Source: Planctomycetota bacterium (GTDB lineage: Bacteria; Planctomycetota; Phycisphaerae; Sedimentisphaerales; Anaerohalosphaeraceae). Taken from it: 10,677 nucleotides of DNA. The stretch lies in contig DAOVVQ010000125.1 of assembly GCA_030637065.1 (NCBI GenBank), forward strand, positions 1 to 10,677, in the 5' to 3' direction. The translations under genes and the position numbers were made by a program. Shown here in pieces: positions 1 through 7,366 of the stretch (the stretch's first letter is position 1; every line of letters begins with the position of its first letter). The notes beneath the pieces were generated by a model. It saw only the letters and a list, made by a program, of their open reading frames with translations, was not told where the DNA came from and searched no databases.

Positions 1-169
1 CGATGACAAGGACCACACCGAACAGGCTCCAGTAAACCGTCAGCGGCAGCGAGTTGAAGAAATCCTGCGATCTTTGTGTGCCGTAAAACGCACTGAAGAC
101 CGACAGGCCCATCAACAGCACTATCAGCACCATTGCCGCCCACATTTGAAAGCGTCGAAACTTGCTCAT
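1..169 (-). CDS. Membrane protein N-terminus, possibly ResB-like (partial)
   Basis: The ATG (complement of 167-169) opens a reading frame that runs off the left edge after 56 codons. The protein begins MSKFRRFQMW, a short basic cytoplasmic tail, followed by a hydrophobic helix (about residues 10-29), a short polar stretch containing Y-G-T-Q and D-F-F-N-S, and the start of a second hydrophobic helix (about 42-56). An N-terminal helix, a short loop ending in F-F-N-S, then a second helix resembles ResB-type cytochrome c biogenesis proteins of the inner membrane, but with so little sequence this is only a suggestion. AAGG lies about six bases upstream of the ATG as a plausible ribosome site. The gene has its own promoter candidate and is separated from the gene on its upstream side by a terminator, so it probably begins a transcription unit. 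Confidence 0.65.
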   Translation of the reverse strand, partial: MSKFRRFQMWAAMVLIVLLMGLSVFSAFYGTQRSQDFFNSLPLTVYWSLFGVVLVI

Positions 170-230
170 AATCTGCCTTAAGGTCCAACAATACCGATAT
201 CAGGCACAACAATCGCCCGACAACCGTCAT

Positions 231-259
231 ATTATACACAAACCAACAAAAAATGCACC
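231..259 (-). promoter_or_regulatory. Promoter candidate for the left-edge membrane protein
   Basis: On the minus strand a perfect TATAAT lies at the complement of 231-236. At 17-bp spacing the -35 position (254-259) reads GGTGCA, a poor match to TTGACA. It sits about 60 bases upstream of the ATG at 169, just downstream of the terminator at 280-308, where a fresh promoter would be expected. The -10 is good and the -35 weak, so an activator may be needed. Confidence 0.45.
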
Positions 260-276
260 GATCATGTCAAAAGCAC

Positions 277-308
277 AAAAAAAGGGCCGGCTCAGCGCCG
301 GCCCTTTT
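277..308 (-). terminator. Strong intrinsic terminator after the barrel protein gene
   Basis: A perfect 12-bp stem pairs 280-291 with 297-308 around a 5-nt loop (292-296). The core is GGGCCGGC/GCCGGCCC with A/T pairs at the base. Read on the minus strand the stem is followed by a T-rich tract, as in Rho-independent terminators. It lies 22 bases past the stop codon of the outer-membrane barrel gene. The plus side is also followed by TTTTATTTG, so the hairpin could work in both directions. Confidence 0.9.
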
Positions 309-329
309 ATTTGTTTCCATTCCAGCTCG

Positions 330-1133
330 TTAGAAGCTCGTGCTGTAAGAGATTCCCGTCCAGAATTCGTCTTCCGTATTGACCGAATCGTCCATCGACG
401 TCTGGTAGAAAATGCCGGGAGTCAGCGTTCCGCTGCCGCATTCGAAGTCCGTTGAAAGACCCCACAGAATGTGAGACCAGTCATGGTCCACTGAGCCGTT
501 GCCGAGACCCGTACCATCGTTGTATGTGGCGTTGCAGGCAAAGCTGATCGTCTGTTCCGGAGTGCCCGCCGTAAAGCCGGGAACTGAGAAATCATAGCCT
601 AATCCAACGACGTGAATAAAGCCGCCCATCTCTCGAGATGCCCCTCCACCCTCTGCCGGCCACATCTTGACGATAGTGTAGCTGGGAACGGTGCCAAACG
701 GGCAGATATCCGGCCACGACATCGCCAGGTTGAATTCCTGGGCGTCAGCGGCATTGTCCGGCTGGTCCGGGAACTCATAGTAGATCCAGCTAAGTGCATA
801 GTCCATCTTGCAGTCCATACCTTCGTAAACACTGTTGCTGTAGCTTAATATGTAATTCCACTCCTCAGCATTGACCGTACTGGTGGTTCTTGAACCGCTC
901 GCACCGGGGATCGATCCCCAGATGCCGGCACTGAAACCGTTGCCAAGGTCATAGCTCACGCTGGGCTGAGTCGCTGCCTTGTCATCCAGCAGATCGAAAC
1001 CACGCCAGATGTACTTGCTCACCCATGTTACATCAACATCGACATCACCTTCAGCCGCCTGGCACATACCCGCCATCCCAGCCAATACCAACACAACTGC
1101 CAGCACTCCTGTCACAAAATCCTTTTGCCTCAT
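330..1133 (-). CDS. Outer-membrane beta-barrel protein (TIGR02001/TorF-like putative porin)
   Basis: A 267-residue secreted protein. The chosen start is the ATG at 1131-1133: it follows AAAGGGG by 5 nt and begins a clean Sec signal peptide (MRQKDF, hydrophobic core, cleavage probably after C-Q-A at about residue 26). An in-frame start 20 codons upstream would put non-signal sequence in front. Just after the signal comes S-K-Y-I-W-R-G-F, the hallmark of the conserved TIGR02001 (Gcw_chp) family of short predicted barrels. The rest alternates polar and aromatic residues, and the last residue is Phe, as in substrates of the BAM assembly machinery. The mature protein has four Cys, unusual for a barrel and possibly forming disulfides. 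A small porin or structural outer-membrane role is inferred; the substrate is unknown. It lies downstream of the symporter on the same strand but has its own promoter and a strong terminator. Confidence 0.82.
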   Translation of the reverse strand: MRQKDFVTGVLAVVLVLAGMAGMCQAAEGDVDVDVTWVSKYIWRGFDLLDDKAATQPSVSYDLGNGFSAGIWGSIPGASGSRTTSTVNAEEWNYILSYSNSVYEGMDCKMDYALSWIYYEFPDQPDNAADAQEFNLAMSWPDICPFGTVPSYTIVKMWPAEGGGASREMGGFIHVVGLGYDFSVPGFTAGTPEQTISFACNATYNDGTGLGNGSVDHDWSHILWGLSTDFECGSGTLTPGIFYQTSMDDSVNTEDEFWTGISYSTSF

Positions 1134-1138
1134 GAGAA

Positions 1139-1145
1139 CCCCTTT
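1139..1145 (-). promoter_or_regulatory. Ribosome binding site fixing the barrel protein start
   Basis: AAAGGGG on the minus strand lies 5 nt before the ATG at 1131-1133. It supports this start rather than the longer frame beginning at 1193, and agrees with the position of the signal peptide. Confidence 0.7.
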
Positions 1146-1220
1146 CCAATTAATAAATCCCACTAACGTTAACGTCTGTTCTATGGGCCTCACAGCCCCC
1201 GATAAAACTGATTGTTAAAT

Positions 1221-1277
1221 ATTCTTAAGTAGACGCCGGTCAGAGTCAAGCAATTTTTTTTATATTTTAAAAAAAAA
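1221..1277 (-). promoter_or_regulatory. Sigma70-type promoter with upstream A/T tract
   Basis: On the minus strand, TTGACT (complement of 1244-1249) and AAGAAT (complement of 1221-1226) are separated by exactly 17 bp. Directly upstream of the -35 lie 26 consecutive A/T bases (1252-1277) with runs of 8 and 9, resembling an UP element that binds the RNA polymerase alpha subunit. The start site would be near 1214, giving a leader of about 80 nt before the barrel gene. The leader contains the 10-bp palindrome ACGTTAACGT (1166-1175), a possible operator. A strong promoter fits an abundant outer-membrane protein. Confidence 0.6.
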
Positions 1278-1540
1278 CAGCATCTCTACGACTGGCAGGA
1301 AATGTTTGAAAGCCGAAGCAGCTTGTTAATATAGCGAAGATGGGAAAGATAGAGCCTTTGCGCATACGCATACGCGACGCGACACAATGCAACAAGACAC
1401 TTACAGAATGCACTGAACAGCCCAACACAAAACCGTGTCCGTATAATTACCTATGCCTGCGACGGTTACGAACCCCAGGCAGACAGAACCACGGTTTTGC
1501 CCGGTATCGCATCGCCGCAACACATTATGGCTATGGATCG
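1274..1540. other. Non-coding spacer between symporter and barrel gene promoter
   Basis: No convincing gene lies here. The plus frame from 1340 runs antisense into the symporter 3' end and has no family signature. The spacer holds a short tandem CGCATA repeat (about 1361-1373) and the interleaved inverted repeats described separately. No classical terminator with a strong stem and T-run is visible directly after the symporter, so read-through into the barrel gene is possible. Confidence 0.5.
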
Positions 1541-1553
1541 TCAGTCTGCCTGG
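1428..1553 (-). repeat. Two interleaved perfect 10-bp inverted repeats (pseudoknot topology)
   Basis: CCAGGCAGAC at 1475-1484 is the exact reverse complement of 1544-1553. CAAAACCGTG at 1428-1437 is the exact reverse complement of 1490-1499. One arm of the second pair lies inside the loop of the first and the other outside it, which is an H-type pseudoknot arrangement. The arm at 1544-1553 contains the codons for the last three residues (Q-A-D) of the symporter. In RNA this would be a 3'-end structure of the symporter transcript; it may act as processing or stability element, or be chance. Confidence 0.35.
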
Positions 1554-3250
1554 ACGCTTTCAATAACCGGTATCTGGTCGGCAGTACTCGTATCAGCTGA
1601 CGGCCGGGCAATCCCAAGCGGCGAAAAGAACAGCATAACCGCAACCCAAAGAACCAACAGGCCACCGGTGAACAAGCGATACTTAACCGTCTGCTCCGAC
1701 GACATCGGCATCACATCGCGGGACTTCCGCACATAGGCGGCCTTGGCCTTGTCCTCGTCGGTATACTTGCTGTAATGACTGACAGCGAACATCACGATCG
1801 TGCAGATAAGCGTATTTACACAACCCCAGTTCAGCTTGTTATGCAGATAGACCGGAAGCGACAGCCGGAACGCTTCCAACGCCGGGAACTTGAGTATGGC
1901 AAAGGCAATAAACCCGAGAAAACATCCGACGATCAGCGTTACAAATGCGCCCTTTGCGTTTGCCCTCGGGTAATAAAGCCCAAACAGTACGCAAACAAAA
2001 ACCGGAGGCGCAAGCAGCGCCCAAATATAAAGCAGATAATGAAACAGCCCCTCGAATCCGCGAATAAACGGTGCGATGATCATGCAGCTTATCATAATAA
2101 CGCCCATGATGATCCGTCCGCTGATCAGAAGGAACTTGTCGTCGGCGCCCTTGGCCATCTTGGCAAAGAAATCATAATTGACCAGCGAACCGCACGAACA
2201 CAGACCCGCATCGACGCTGGACATGATCGCCGCCAGCAACCCCGCCAGGCAGATACCAAGGAAACCGGCAGGCATAACCTTCGTCAGCAGAGCAACATAC
2301 GCCGAGTCGCCCGCTGGTACGACTAATTGGTCCATAGAGACCAGTTTGGCCGCTATCACGCCCGGTGCGGCAATAAAGAACAGGGCCAGAACCTTGAGAA
2401 AACCGCCGAAGATCGCGCCCATCTTCGCGTGGTAAAGGTTATTCGCTGCAAGGGCCCGCTGGACGTAGTCCTGATTCGTGCAGTGGCCGTGAACGCCAAG
2501 GATAAACGTCCCGGTGAGCATCGGAAGCCATCCAAAATCATGATTCCACGGGTGAAGCAGCGTCCACATCGACCGGCCCGTGTCAGCGGCGTTAAACGCC
2601 AAAACCTCATCCAGACCGCCTACCGCCTTTATACCGAACATAAGCAGCAAAAACCCGCCAAAGACTAACACTAACATCTCAATGAAATTACAGATCATAA
2701 CCGCCTTCAATCCGCCCAGAAGCGTATACGTCCCCGCCGCCGTCCCTATCACCAGCACCGCCGCCCAGAAAAGGGCATTCGCCTGCGGGTGGACATCCCA
2801 TTTCAGCAAATGAGTCAGCACCGTCGCACCTGCATAAAGCGCCGCAGCCAGATTTGCCAGAAGCACCATCATCAGGTTGATAAAGGATACGATCGTTCGG
2901 CAACTGCCATTGAAACGCTTTTCAAAAAACTCCGGAGATGTCGTAAGATTAAGCCCCATATAGGTTTGTATGAAAAAGACCGCAAGGAACATAAAGCACA
3001 TCGCCCCGATCATCTGAAAGCCACCGGCGATGATCCCGACCGTAAAGGCGAGGCCTGCCTGGCCGACGAACTGCTGGCTGGAAATATTCGTGGCAAACAG
3101 CGATGCACCGATCATCGGCCACTTCATCTGCCGCCCAGCTAAAAAGAATTCCTTGCCGCCCTTGGCCTGATTACGCGATATCCAGATCCCGAGACAGACA
3201 ATGCCGACAAAATAGGCGACCATGATGAGTATATCCAGTGTTCCGACCAT
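1541..3250 (-). CDS. Sodium/solute symporter, SSS family (SGLT-like)
   Basis: A 569-residue inner-membrane protein with a dozen or more hydrophobic helices, the usual length for the solute:sodium symporter family (TC 2.A.21). The start ATG follows AGGAG by 7 nt. Family signatures include N-I-S-S-Q-Q-F-V-G-Q-A-G in helix 2, T-L-L-G-G-L-K-A-V-M near residue 180, N-Q-D-Y-V-Q-R-A-L-A before a P-G helix, and M-S-S-V-D-A-G at residues 343-349. The paired serines 344/345 match the position of the Na2 sodium site in vSGLT. The C-terminal tail is polar and cytoplasmic. These features resemble sugar carriers more than proline or pantothenate carriers. Divergent transcription from a GH10/GH29 operon suggests import of a released sugar such as fucose or xylose, which is inference. 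The substrate cannot be read from sequence. Confidence 0.9.
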   Translation of the reverse strand: MVGTLDILIMVAYFVGIVCLGIWISRNQAKGGKEFFLAGRQMKWPMIGASLFATNISSQQFVGQAGLAFTVGIIAGGFQMIGAMCFMFLAVFFIQTYMGLNLTTSPEFFEKRFNGSCRTIVSFINLMMVLLANLAAALYAGATVLTHLLKWDVHPQANALFWAAVLVIGTAAGTYTLLGGLKAVMICNFIEMLVLVFGGFLLLMFGIKAVGGLDEVLAFNAADTGRSMWTLLHPWNHDFGWLPMLTGTFILGVHGHCTNQDYVQRALAANNLYHAKMGAIFGGFLKVLALFFIAAPGVIAAKLVSMDQLVVPAGDSAYVALLTKVMPAGFLGICLAGLLAAIMSSVDAGLCSCGSLVNYDFFAKMAKGADDKFLLISGRIIMGVIMISCMIIAPFIRGFEGLFHYLLYIWALLAPPVFVCVLFGLYYPRANAKGAFVTLIVGCFLGFIAFAILKFPALEAFRLSLPVYLHNKLNWGCVNTLICTIVMFAVSHYSKYTDEDKAKAAYVRKSRDVMPMSSEQTVKYRLFTGGLLVLWVAVMLFFSPLGIARPSADTSTADQIPVIESVQAD

Positions 3251-3643
3251 ATTAAAACTCCTCTTAAAGGTTATTCAGGTTAACTTTCATTCAGATTTTC
3301 GGCCCTGCGAGGACCGCTATACACCTCCCAGCCGCCTCAGAGACGCACCGGGGATTAAGTAGTGTAGTCGAACAAATCCCGCTTGGCAACATCAGCAACT
3401 GAAAATTATTACCGAAATGAAGGCCACAGGCCAACTTAATAGCATAAACTCTTGACAAATAAAGACTTACACAAGAAAACCCAGCCAGCCGGATAACAAT
3501 AGTTGAATTCGCCCCCCGCTTGCGGTAACTTGGGACATTTCCCGAGAGACTCGGCTCATCCCGGCACCGAAAGGCTTATAGGGGCTGAAATAACGCAATT
3601 TAAGACAAAACCCGGCCAGAGACCGGTGAAAGCAGCGGCAGGA
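3251..3643. promoter_or_regulatory. Divergent control region and GH10 leader
   Basis: This stretch separates the minus-strand symporter from the plus-strand hydrolase operon. On the plus strand a perfect TTGACA lies at 3452-3457, but the -10 position 17 bp on reads GAAAAC, which is poor. GGGATT (3351-3356) and AATCCC (3375-3380) form an inverted repeat spaced by 18 nt, a possible operator. The leader holds two competing small hairpins: GGGA/TCCC (about 3532-3543) and CCGAG-AGA-CTCGG (3542-3554). I could not assign a known riboswitch. An in-frame TTG at 3503 could extend the GH10 protein by 47 residues, but these look non-coding and would bury the signal peptide. Confidence 0.4.
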
Positions 3644-5485
3644 ATGTTGAGGAAAAACACTATCAACCTTTTGGCGGTATTGGCCCTGACCGCCGCATCA
3701 GCGGCCCTGCCCGCAGTTAATACCGCGCGGGCTGGCGAGATCGATCGCCTTCTAAATACGGCCCCCGTGCAGAGTTTTCCCGCTGGCGTAGATATTGTCG
3801 CCAACCTGCGAACAAGCCGCCATGACGCCGGGGCAATGAAGACGCGGATCGCCAAAGTAAGCGACATGCCATTTACCACCGCCCTTGAGATCGACGTTAC
3901 CCGCACCGCCAAATACACCACCATGCTCAATATGTACATCAACACAGAAAAGCCCGTGCGAAAAGGCGACGTCATCTTCCTTACCTTTTACACAAAGTGC
4001 GCCCGCTCCGAAAACGACACCGCCGCCGGCCTGATCGCAGCGGCCTTTGGCAGCGGCTATTCAAGTCGCGTACTCGAGCGGGAATTCGCCTCCACCGGCA
4101 AATGGACCCGCGTCTACACGCACGCGCTATCCTCCGCAGACTACCCGCCCGGCAAGACGGCCCTGCGGTTTTGCTTTGGTTACAGACCGCAGAAGATCCT
4201 CATCGCCGATATCCGCCTGATCAACTTCGGCAAGTCAGTGAGTCCCGACACACTTCCGGTAATGCCGCTAAGATACGAAGGAATGGAGCCTGGCGCAAAG
4301 TGGCGAAAAGACGCCCTTAAACGTATCGAGCAATACAGAAAATCCGACATCTCGATCACCGTCGTTGACGATAGCGGCCGGGGCGTTAAAGACGCCAATG
4401 TCTCGGTGAAACTAACCCGCCACGCATTCGGATTCGGCGGGACCTACCGGGCCAAAATGCACACTCCGGGCAAAACCGATATCGACCTGGGCACATTTCA
4501 GGAGCATTTCAAGCAGCTCTTCAACACGGCTGTACTGCCGAACGCCTTGAAATGGAAGCATTACGCCACCGAGGGCCAAAGGTCCGCACCGCTTGCCTAT
4601 GAGTGGCTAAAAGAAAACGGTTTCGACATCCGCGGACATAACCTGATCTGGCCCGGCTGGAATTTCCTCCCGCCATGGGTGAAGAACTATGCAGACGACC
4701 CAGCCAAATTGCGGCGGCTGACAATGGAACACATCGAGGAAGTGCTGACCGAATGGAAAGGCAGGCTCATCGACTGGGATGTCGTCAACGAGGTCTATCG
4801 CCAGCACGATATTCTCGATATATGCGGCGACGATATCCTCATCGACTGGTTCAAACTGGCCCGCAGGCTAGACCCGAATACAAAACTGTATTACAACGAT
4901 GCGAACGTACTCGTCAACAATCAGCCAGGCCACCGGGACCATTACTACGAGACAATAAAGTGGCTGCTGAGTAAAAACACCCCCGTCGACGGCATGGGCT
5001 TTCAGTGCCACGTGCATTCACTCGTCCCGCCGGAGATTACCTACAAAAGGATCAAGCGATTCGCCCACTTGGGGCCCGAGATACGGATCACCGAATTCGA
5101 TATCCAGGTACCCGGCATCTCCGATGAATTGCAGGCACAATACGCCCGCGATTTCATGACCGCGGTATTCAGCCACCCCAAAACGACGGGGATCGTAACA
5201 TGGCTCGGCGGAAACCCGCTAAGAGAGGACCCGCGAAACACATCACGGGTCCAGTGTGCATTCTACCGCCACGACTGGACCATCAAACCGATCGGCCAGA
5301 CATGGCTCGACCTCAAGAACAACCAGTGGAACACAAATACCGCCGGAAAAACCGACCGCCAGGGTACATTCAAGACAAGAGCCTTCCACGGACAATACAA
5401 CATCGAAGTAACAGGCAACGGAAAAGTAAAAAAAATCGAGACAACAATAGGAAAGCATGATAAAACGATCAAAGTAAGGCTGTAA
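3644..5485 (+). CDS. Secreted GH10-family glycoside hydrolase (endo-xylanase-like, divergent)
   Basis: A 613-residue protein. The ATG at 3644 begins a signal peptide (MLRKN, hydrophobic core, A-R-A at about residue 30). Its ribosome site is poor (AGGA almost touching the ATG), so TTG at 3647 or GTG at 3626 remain possible. Residues 32-205 look like a CBM4/9-type beta-sandwich. Residues 235-267 form the beta segment ending R-H-A-F-G-F-G-G that precedes the barrel in many GH10 proteins. The barrel has N300 and K303-W304, H332, the acid/base motif W-D-V-V-N-E (E383) and the nucleophile motif I-T-E-F-D-I (E484); the 101-residue spacing is normal. A beta-rich tail follows (about 550-613). The usual Glu before N300 is Pro, and the second His of the H-T-L-V-W-H motif is Pro, so activity on plain xylan is not certain. 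It is the first gene of an operon, 33 nt before the fucosidase. Confidence 0.87.
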   Translation: MLRKNTINLLAVLALTAASAALPAVNTARAGEIDRLLNTAPVQSFPAGVDIVANLRTSRHDAGAMKTRIAKVSDMPFTTALEIDVTRTAKYTTMLNMYINTEKPVRKGDVIFLTFYTKCARSENDTAAGLIAAAFGSGYSSRVLEREFASTGKWTRVYTHALSSADYPPGKTALRFCFGYRPQKILIADIRLINFGKSVSPDTLPVMPLRYEGMEPGAKWRKDALKRIEQYRKSDISITVVDDSGRGVKDANVSVKLTRHAFGFGGTYRAKMHTPGKTDIDLGTFQEHFKQLFNTAVLPNALKWKHYATEGQRSAPLAYEWLKENGFDIRGHNLIWPGWNFLPPWVKNYADDPAKLRRLTMEHIEEVLTEWKGRLIDWDVVNEVYRQHDILDICGDDILIDWFKLARRLDPNTKLYYNDANVLVNNQPGHRDHYYETIKWLLSKNTPVDGMGFQCHVHSLVPPEITYKRIKRFAHLGPEIRITEFDIQVPGISDELQAQYARDFMTAVFSHPKTTGIVTWLGGNPLREDPRNTSRVQCAFYRHDWTIKPIGQTWLDLKNNQWNTNTAGKTDRQGTFKTRAFHGQYNIEVTGNGKVKKIETTIGKHDKTIKVRL

Positions 5486-5505
5486 TAGCCGCGAAGGATC
5501 AGAAC

Positions 5506-5510
5506 AGGGG
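5506..5510 (+). promoter_or_regulatory. Ribosome binding site fixing the fucosidase start
   Basis: AGGGG lies 8 nt upstream of the ATG at 5519-5521. An in-frame TTG at 5513 would be only 2 nt from it, too close, so the ATG is preferred. Confidence 0.65.
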
Positions 5511-5518
5511 AATTGCAA

Positions 5519-7366
5519 ATGGCAAAGACAAGGAAAACTGTAGCGTTAAGTATAATGGTATCAGGATTGGTCTTTATCTGCTCGTGTCAGGGTCCGGCTG
5601 GGGTGACTGCTGGAAGAGGGGCATCGTTCCAGGCGCCCGAAGAACGGATGGAAGAATTCAACGACTGGAAGTTCGGCCTGTTCCTGCACTGGGGGCCGTG
5701 GTCGCAAAGCGGGATCGGCCCAATCTGGCGCGGCAGGAAAAAAGGGCCGGACAAGGTGATCGAAAACAACACCGAACAGGTACAAAAGCACCTCGACCTC
5801 AACAAAACCTTCGATCCCGTAAAGTTCGACCCAGCCAAGTGGGCCCGCCTCGCCAAAAAGGCAGGCATGAAATACGTCGTCTTTACCACCAAGCACCACG
5901 ATGGCTTCTGCAATTTCGACACGAAGCAGACTCACTACCGCGTCACCGACCCGGACTGCCCATACTCGACAAACCCAAATGCCGACATCACAAAACACCT
6001 CACCGACGCCTTCCGCAAAGAGGGCCTGGCCATCGGCTATTACTTCTCGCACCCCGACCAGCACCACGCAGACGGCGACTGGTGGTGGCGGCACCTGTAC
6101 TACGATCCGGACTTCGTCGACAAGTTCCCGAACCGCTGGAAAACCTTCGCCGAATTTGAAACCGAACAGGTCCGCGAACTGCTGACCAATTACGGCGATA
6201 TCGACATCCTCTGGTTCGACATCCGCTGGCCTGCCACACCCGGCTACGGAATGGCCATCGAAAACCCAACCGTCAAAAAGGACATGCTCGACATGCTGGC
6301 AATGGCACGGAAGATCAACCCCGACATTCTCATCAACGACAGGGGTACCGACGTCCTGGGCGATTTCGCCACACCCGAACAGCACGTACCGGAAGGCGGC
6401 GTAGAGGGGTACTGGGAGGCGAACATCACCATCAGCAACGGCGGCGGATACTGGTACCGCGGACCCGACAGCACCTACAAGACCGCCGAAGAACTCATAC
6501 ACATGCTCGTCGACATCGCATCAAAGGGCGGCAACTTCCTGATGAACATAGGCCCAAGGCCCGACGGGACCTTCACCCCCCAGGAGATCGACCGCCTCGA
6601 TGGCATGGCCGACTGGATGGCCGTTAACGGCGAGAGCATCTACGGCACCGAACGCTCGCCCTTCGGCAGTCTCGAATGGGGCAGATGCACCGTAAAAGGC
6701 GACAAACTCTACCTCCACGTCTTCGACTGGCCCCAAAACGGCAGACTCCGCGTACCCGGCCTAAAGAGCAAAGTCGCAGGCGCCTATCTCCTCGCCGATA
6801 GCCAATCCAGGCCGAAAAAAGTCACCCGCCAGGGCCTCGACGTCTTCATCGATGTCGGCAAAAGAGCCCCGGATAAGATAAACTCCGTCGTCGTAGTGAC
6901 CGTCAAAGGCCCCATCGAGGTCGACAACACCATCCGCCAGAACACCAGCGGAGATATCACCCTCGCCGCCGGCGACGCTATGCTGCACGGAGAGGACATC
7001 GACTACTTCTGGGGGAGCGGAACGAAACTCGGAGGCTACATCACCGGCTGGGAGAATATGGAAGATTACCTCACCTGGGAATTTATAATAGACCAGCCCG
7101 GTTCCTTCGCCGTCGAGACCGTTCGCATAGCATCCAAAGACGGAGGCAACTATATCGTCAGCGCCGGCCCCGAAGAGCTTACGGCAACGCTCAAACCGGA
7201 TGACGAACTCATCGCCCGAAAGAATACAAGAAGGGAACTCCTAAGCCCGGCAGGAACCATAACGCTAAGCACAGCCGGAAAACACACCCTGACGATCAAA
7301 CCCGCCGAGATCACCGCCGACGTATTGATGCAGCTTAAGGAGGTAAGGCTCACGAAGGTTCGGTAG
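5519..7366 (+). CDS. GH29 alpha-L-fucosidase, lipoprotein, with C-terminal beta domain
   Basis: A 615-residue enzyme predicted to remove terminal alpha-L-fucose by the retaining mechanism of family GH29. The N-terminus is basic (MAKTRK), then hydrophobic, then I-C-S-C, a plausible lipobox, so it is probably an anchored lipoprotein. Core landmarks follow in order: F-G-L-F-L-H-W (H57), K-H-H-D-G-F (H126, H127), D-I-L-W-F-D-I with D234 as the expected nucleophile, Y-W-E-A-N-I-T-I in the region carrying the acid/base in many members, N-F-L-M-N-I-G-P, and N-G-E-S-I-Y-G-T at the barrel end. A short beta-sandwich follows. Residues about 455-615 then form an extra beta-rich domain, perhaps carbohydrate-binding, making the protein longer than a minimal GH29. 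It shares an operon with the GH10 gene. Subfamily A or B cannot be decided by eye. Confidence 0.93.
   Translation: MAKTRKTVALSIMVSGLVFICSCQGPAGVTAGRGASFQAPEERMEEFNDWKFGLFLHWGPWSQSGIGPIWRGRKKGPDKVIENNTEQVQKHLDLNKTFDPVKFDPAKWARLAKKAGMKYVVFTTKHHDGFCNFDTKQTHYRVTDPDCPYSTNPNADITKHLTDAFRKEGLAIGYYFSHPDQHHADGDWWWRHLYYDPDFVDKFPNRWKTFAEFETEQVRELLTNYGDIDILWFDIRWPATPGYGMAIENPTVKKDMLDMLAMARKINPDILINDRGTDVLGDFATPEQHVPEGGVEGYWEANITISNGGGYWYRGPDSTYKTAEELIHMLVDIASKGGNFLMNIGPRPDGTFTPQEIDRLDGMADWMAVNGESIYGTERSPFGSLEWGRCTVKGDKLYLHVFDWPQNGRLRVPGLKSKVAGAYLLADSQSRPKKVTRQGLDVFIDVGKRAPDKINSVVVVTVKGPIEVDNTIRQNTSGDITLAAGDAMLHGEDIDYFWGSGTKLGGYITGWENMEDYLTWEFIIDQPGSFAVETVRIASKDGGNYIVSAGPEELTATLKPDDELIARKNTRRELLSPAGTITLSTAGKHTLTIKPAEITADVLMQLKEVRLTKVR

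Noticed and set aside
1475..1553. The 10-bp inverted repeat as ends of an insertion sequence remnant
   Set aside because: The enclosed segment is under 60 bp, has no transposase sequence and no flanking target duplication.
1340..1600. Plus-strand 86-codon frame in the spacer beside the symporter
   Set aside because: No family signature and no good ribosome site, and it overlaps the symporter antisense.
3530..3600. Possible ykkC/guanidine-type riboswitch (CCGAGAG-like motif in the leader)
   Set aside because: Only a few bases match; the rest of the consensus is absent.
3503..3643. 47-residue N-terminal extension of GH10 from TTG 3503
   Set aside because: It would place Pro/Gly-rich non-signal sequence before a complete signal peptide.
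5561..6502. Minus-strand 313-codon frame opposite the fucosidase
   Set aside because: It lies wholly inside a clear GH29 gene. Its valine/glycine-rich translation is what GC-rich third positions give on the opposite strand.
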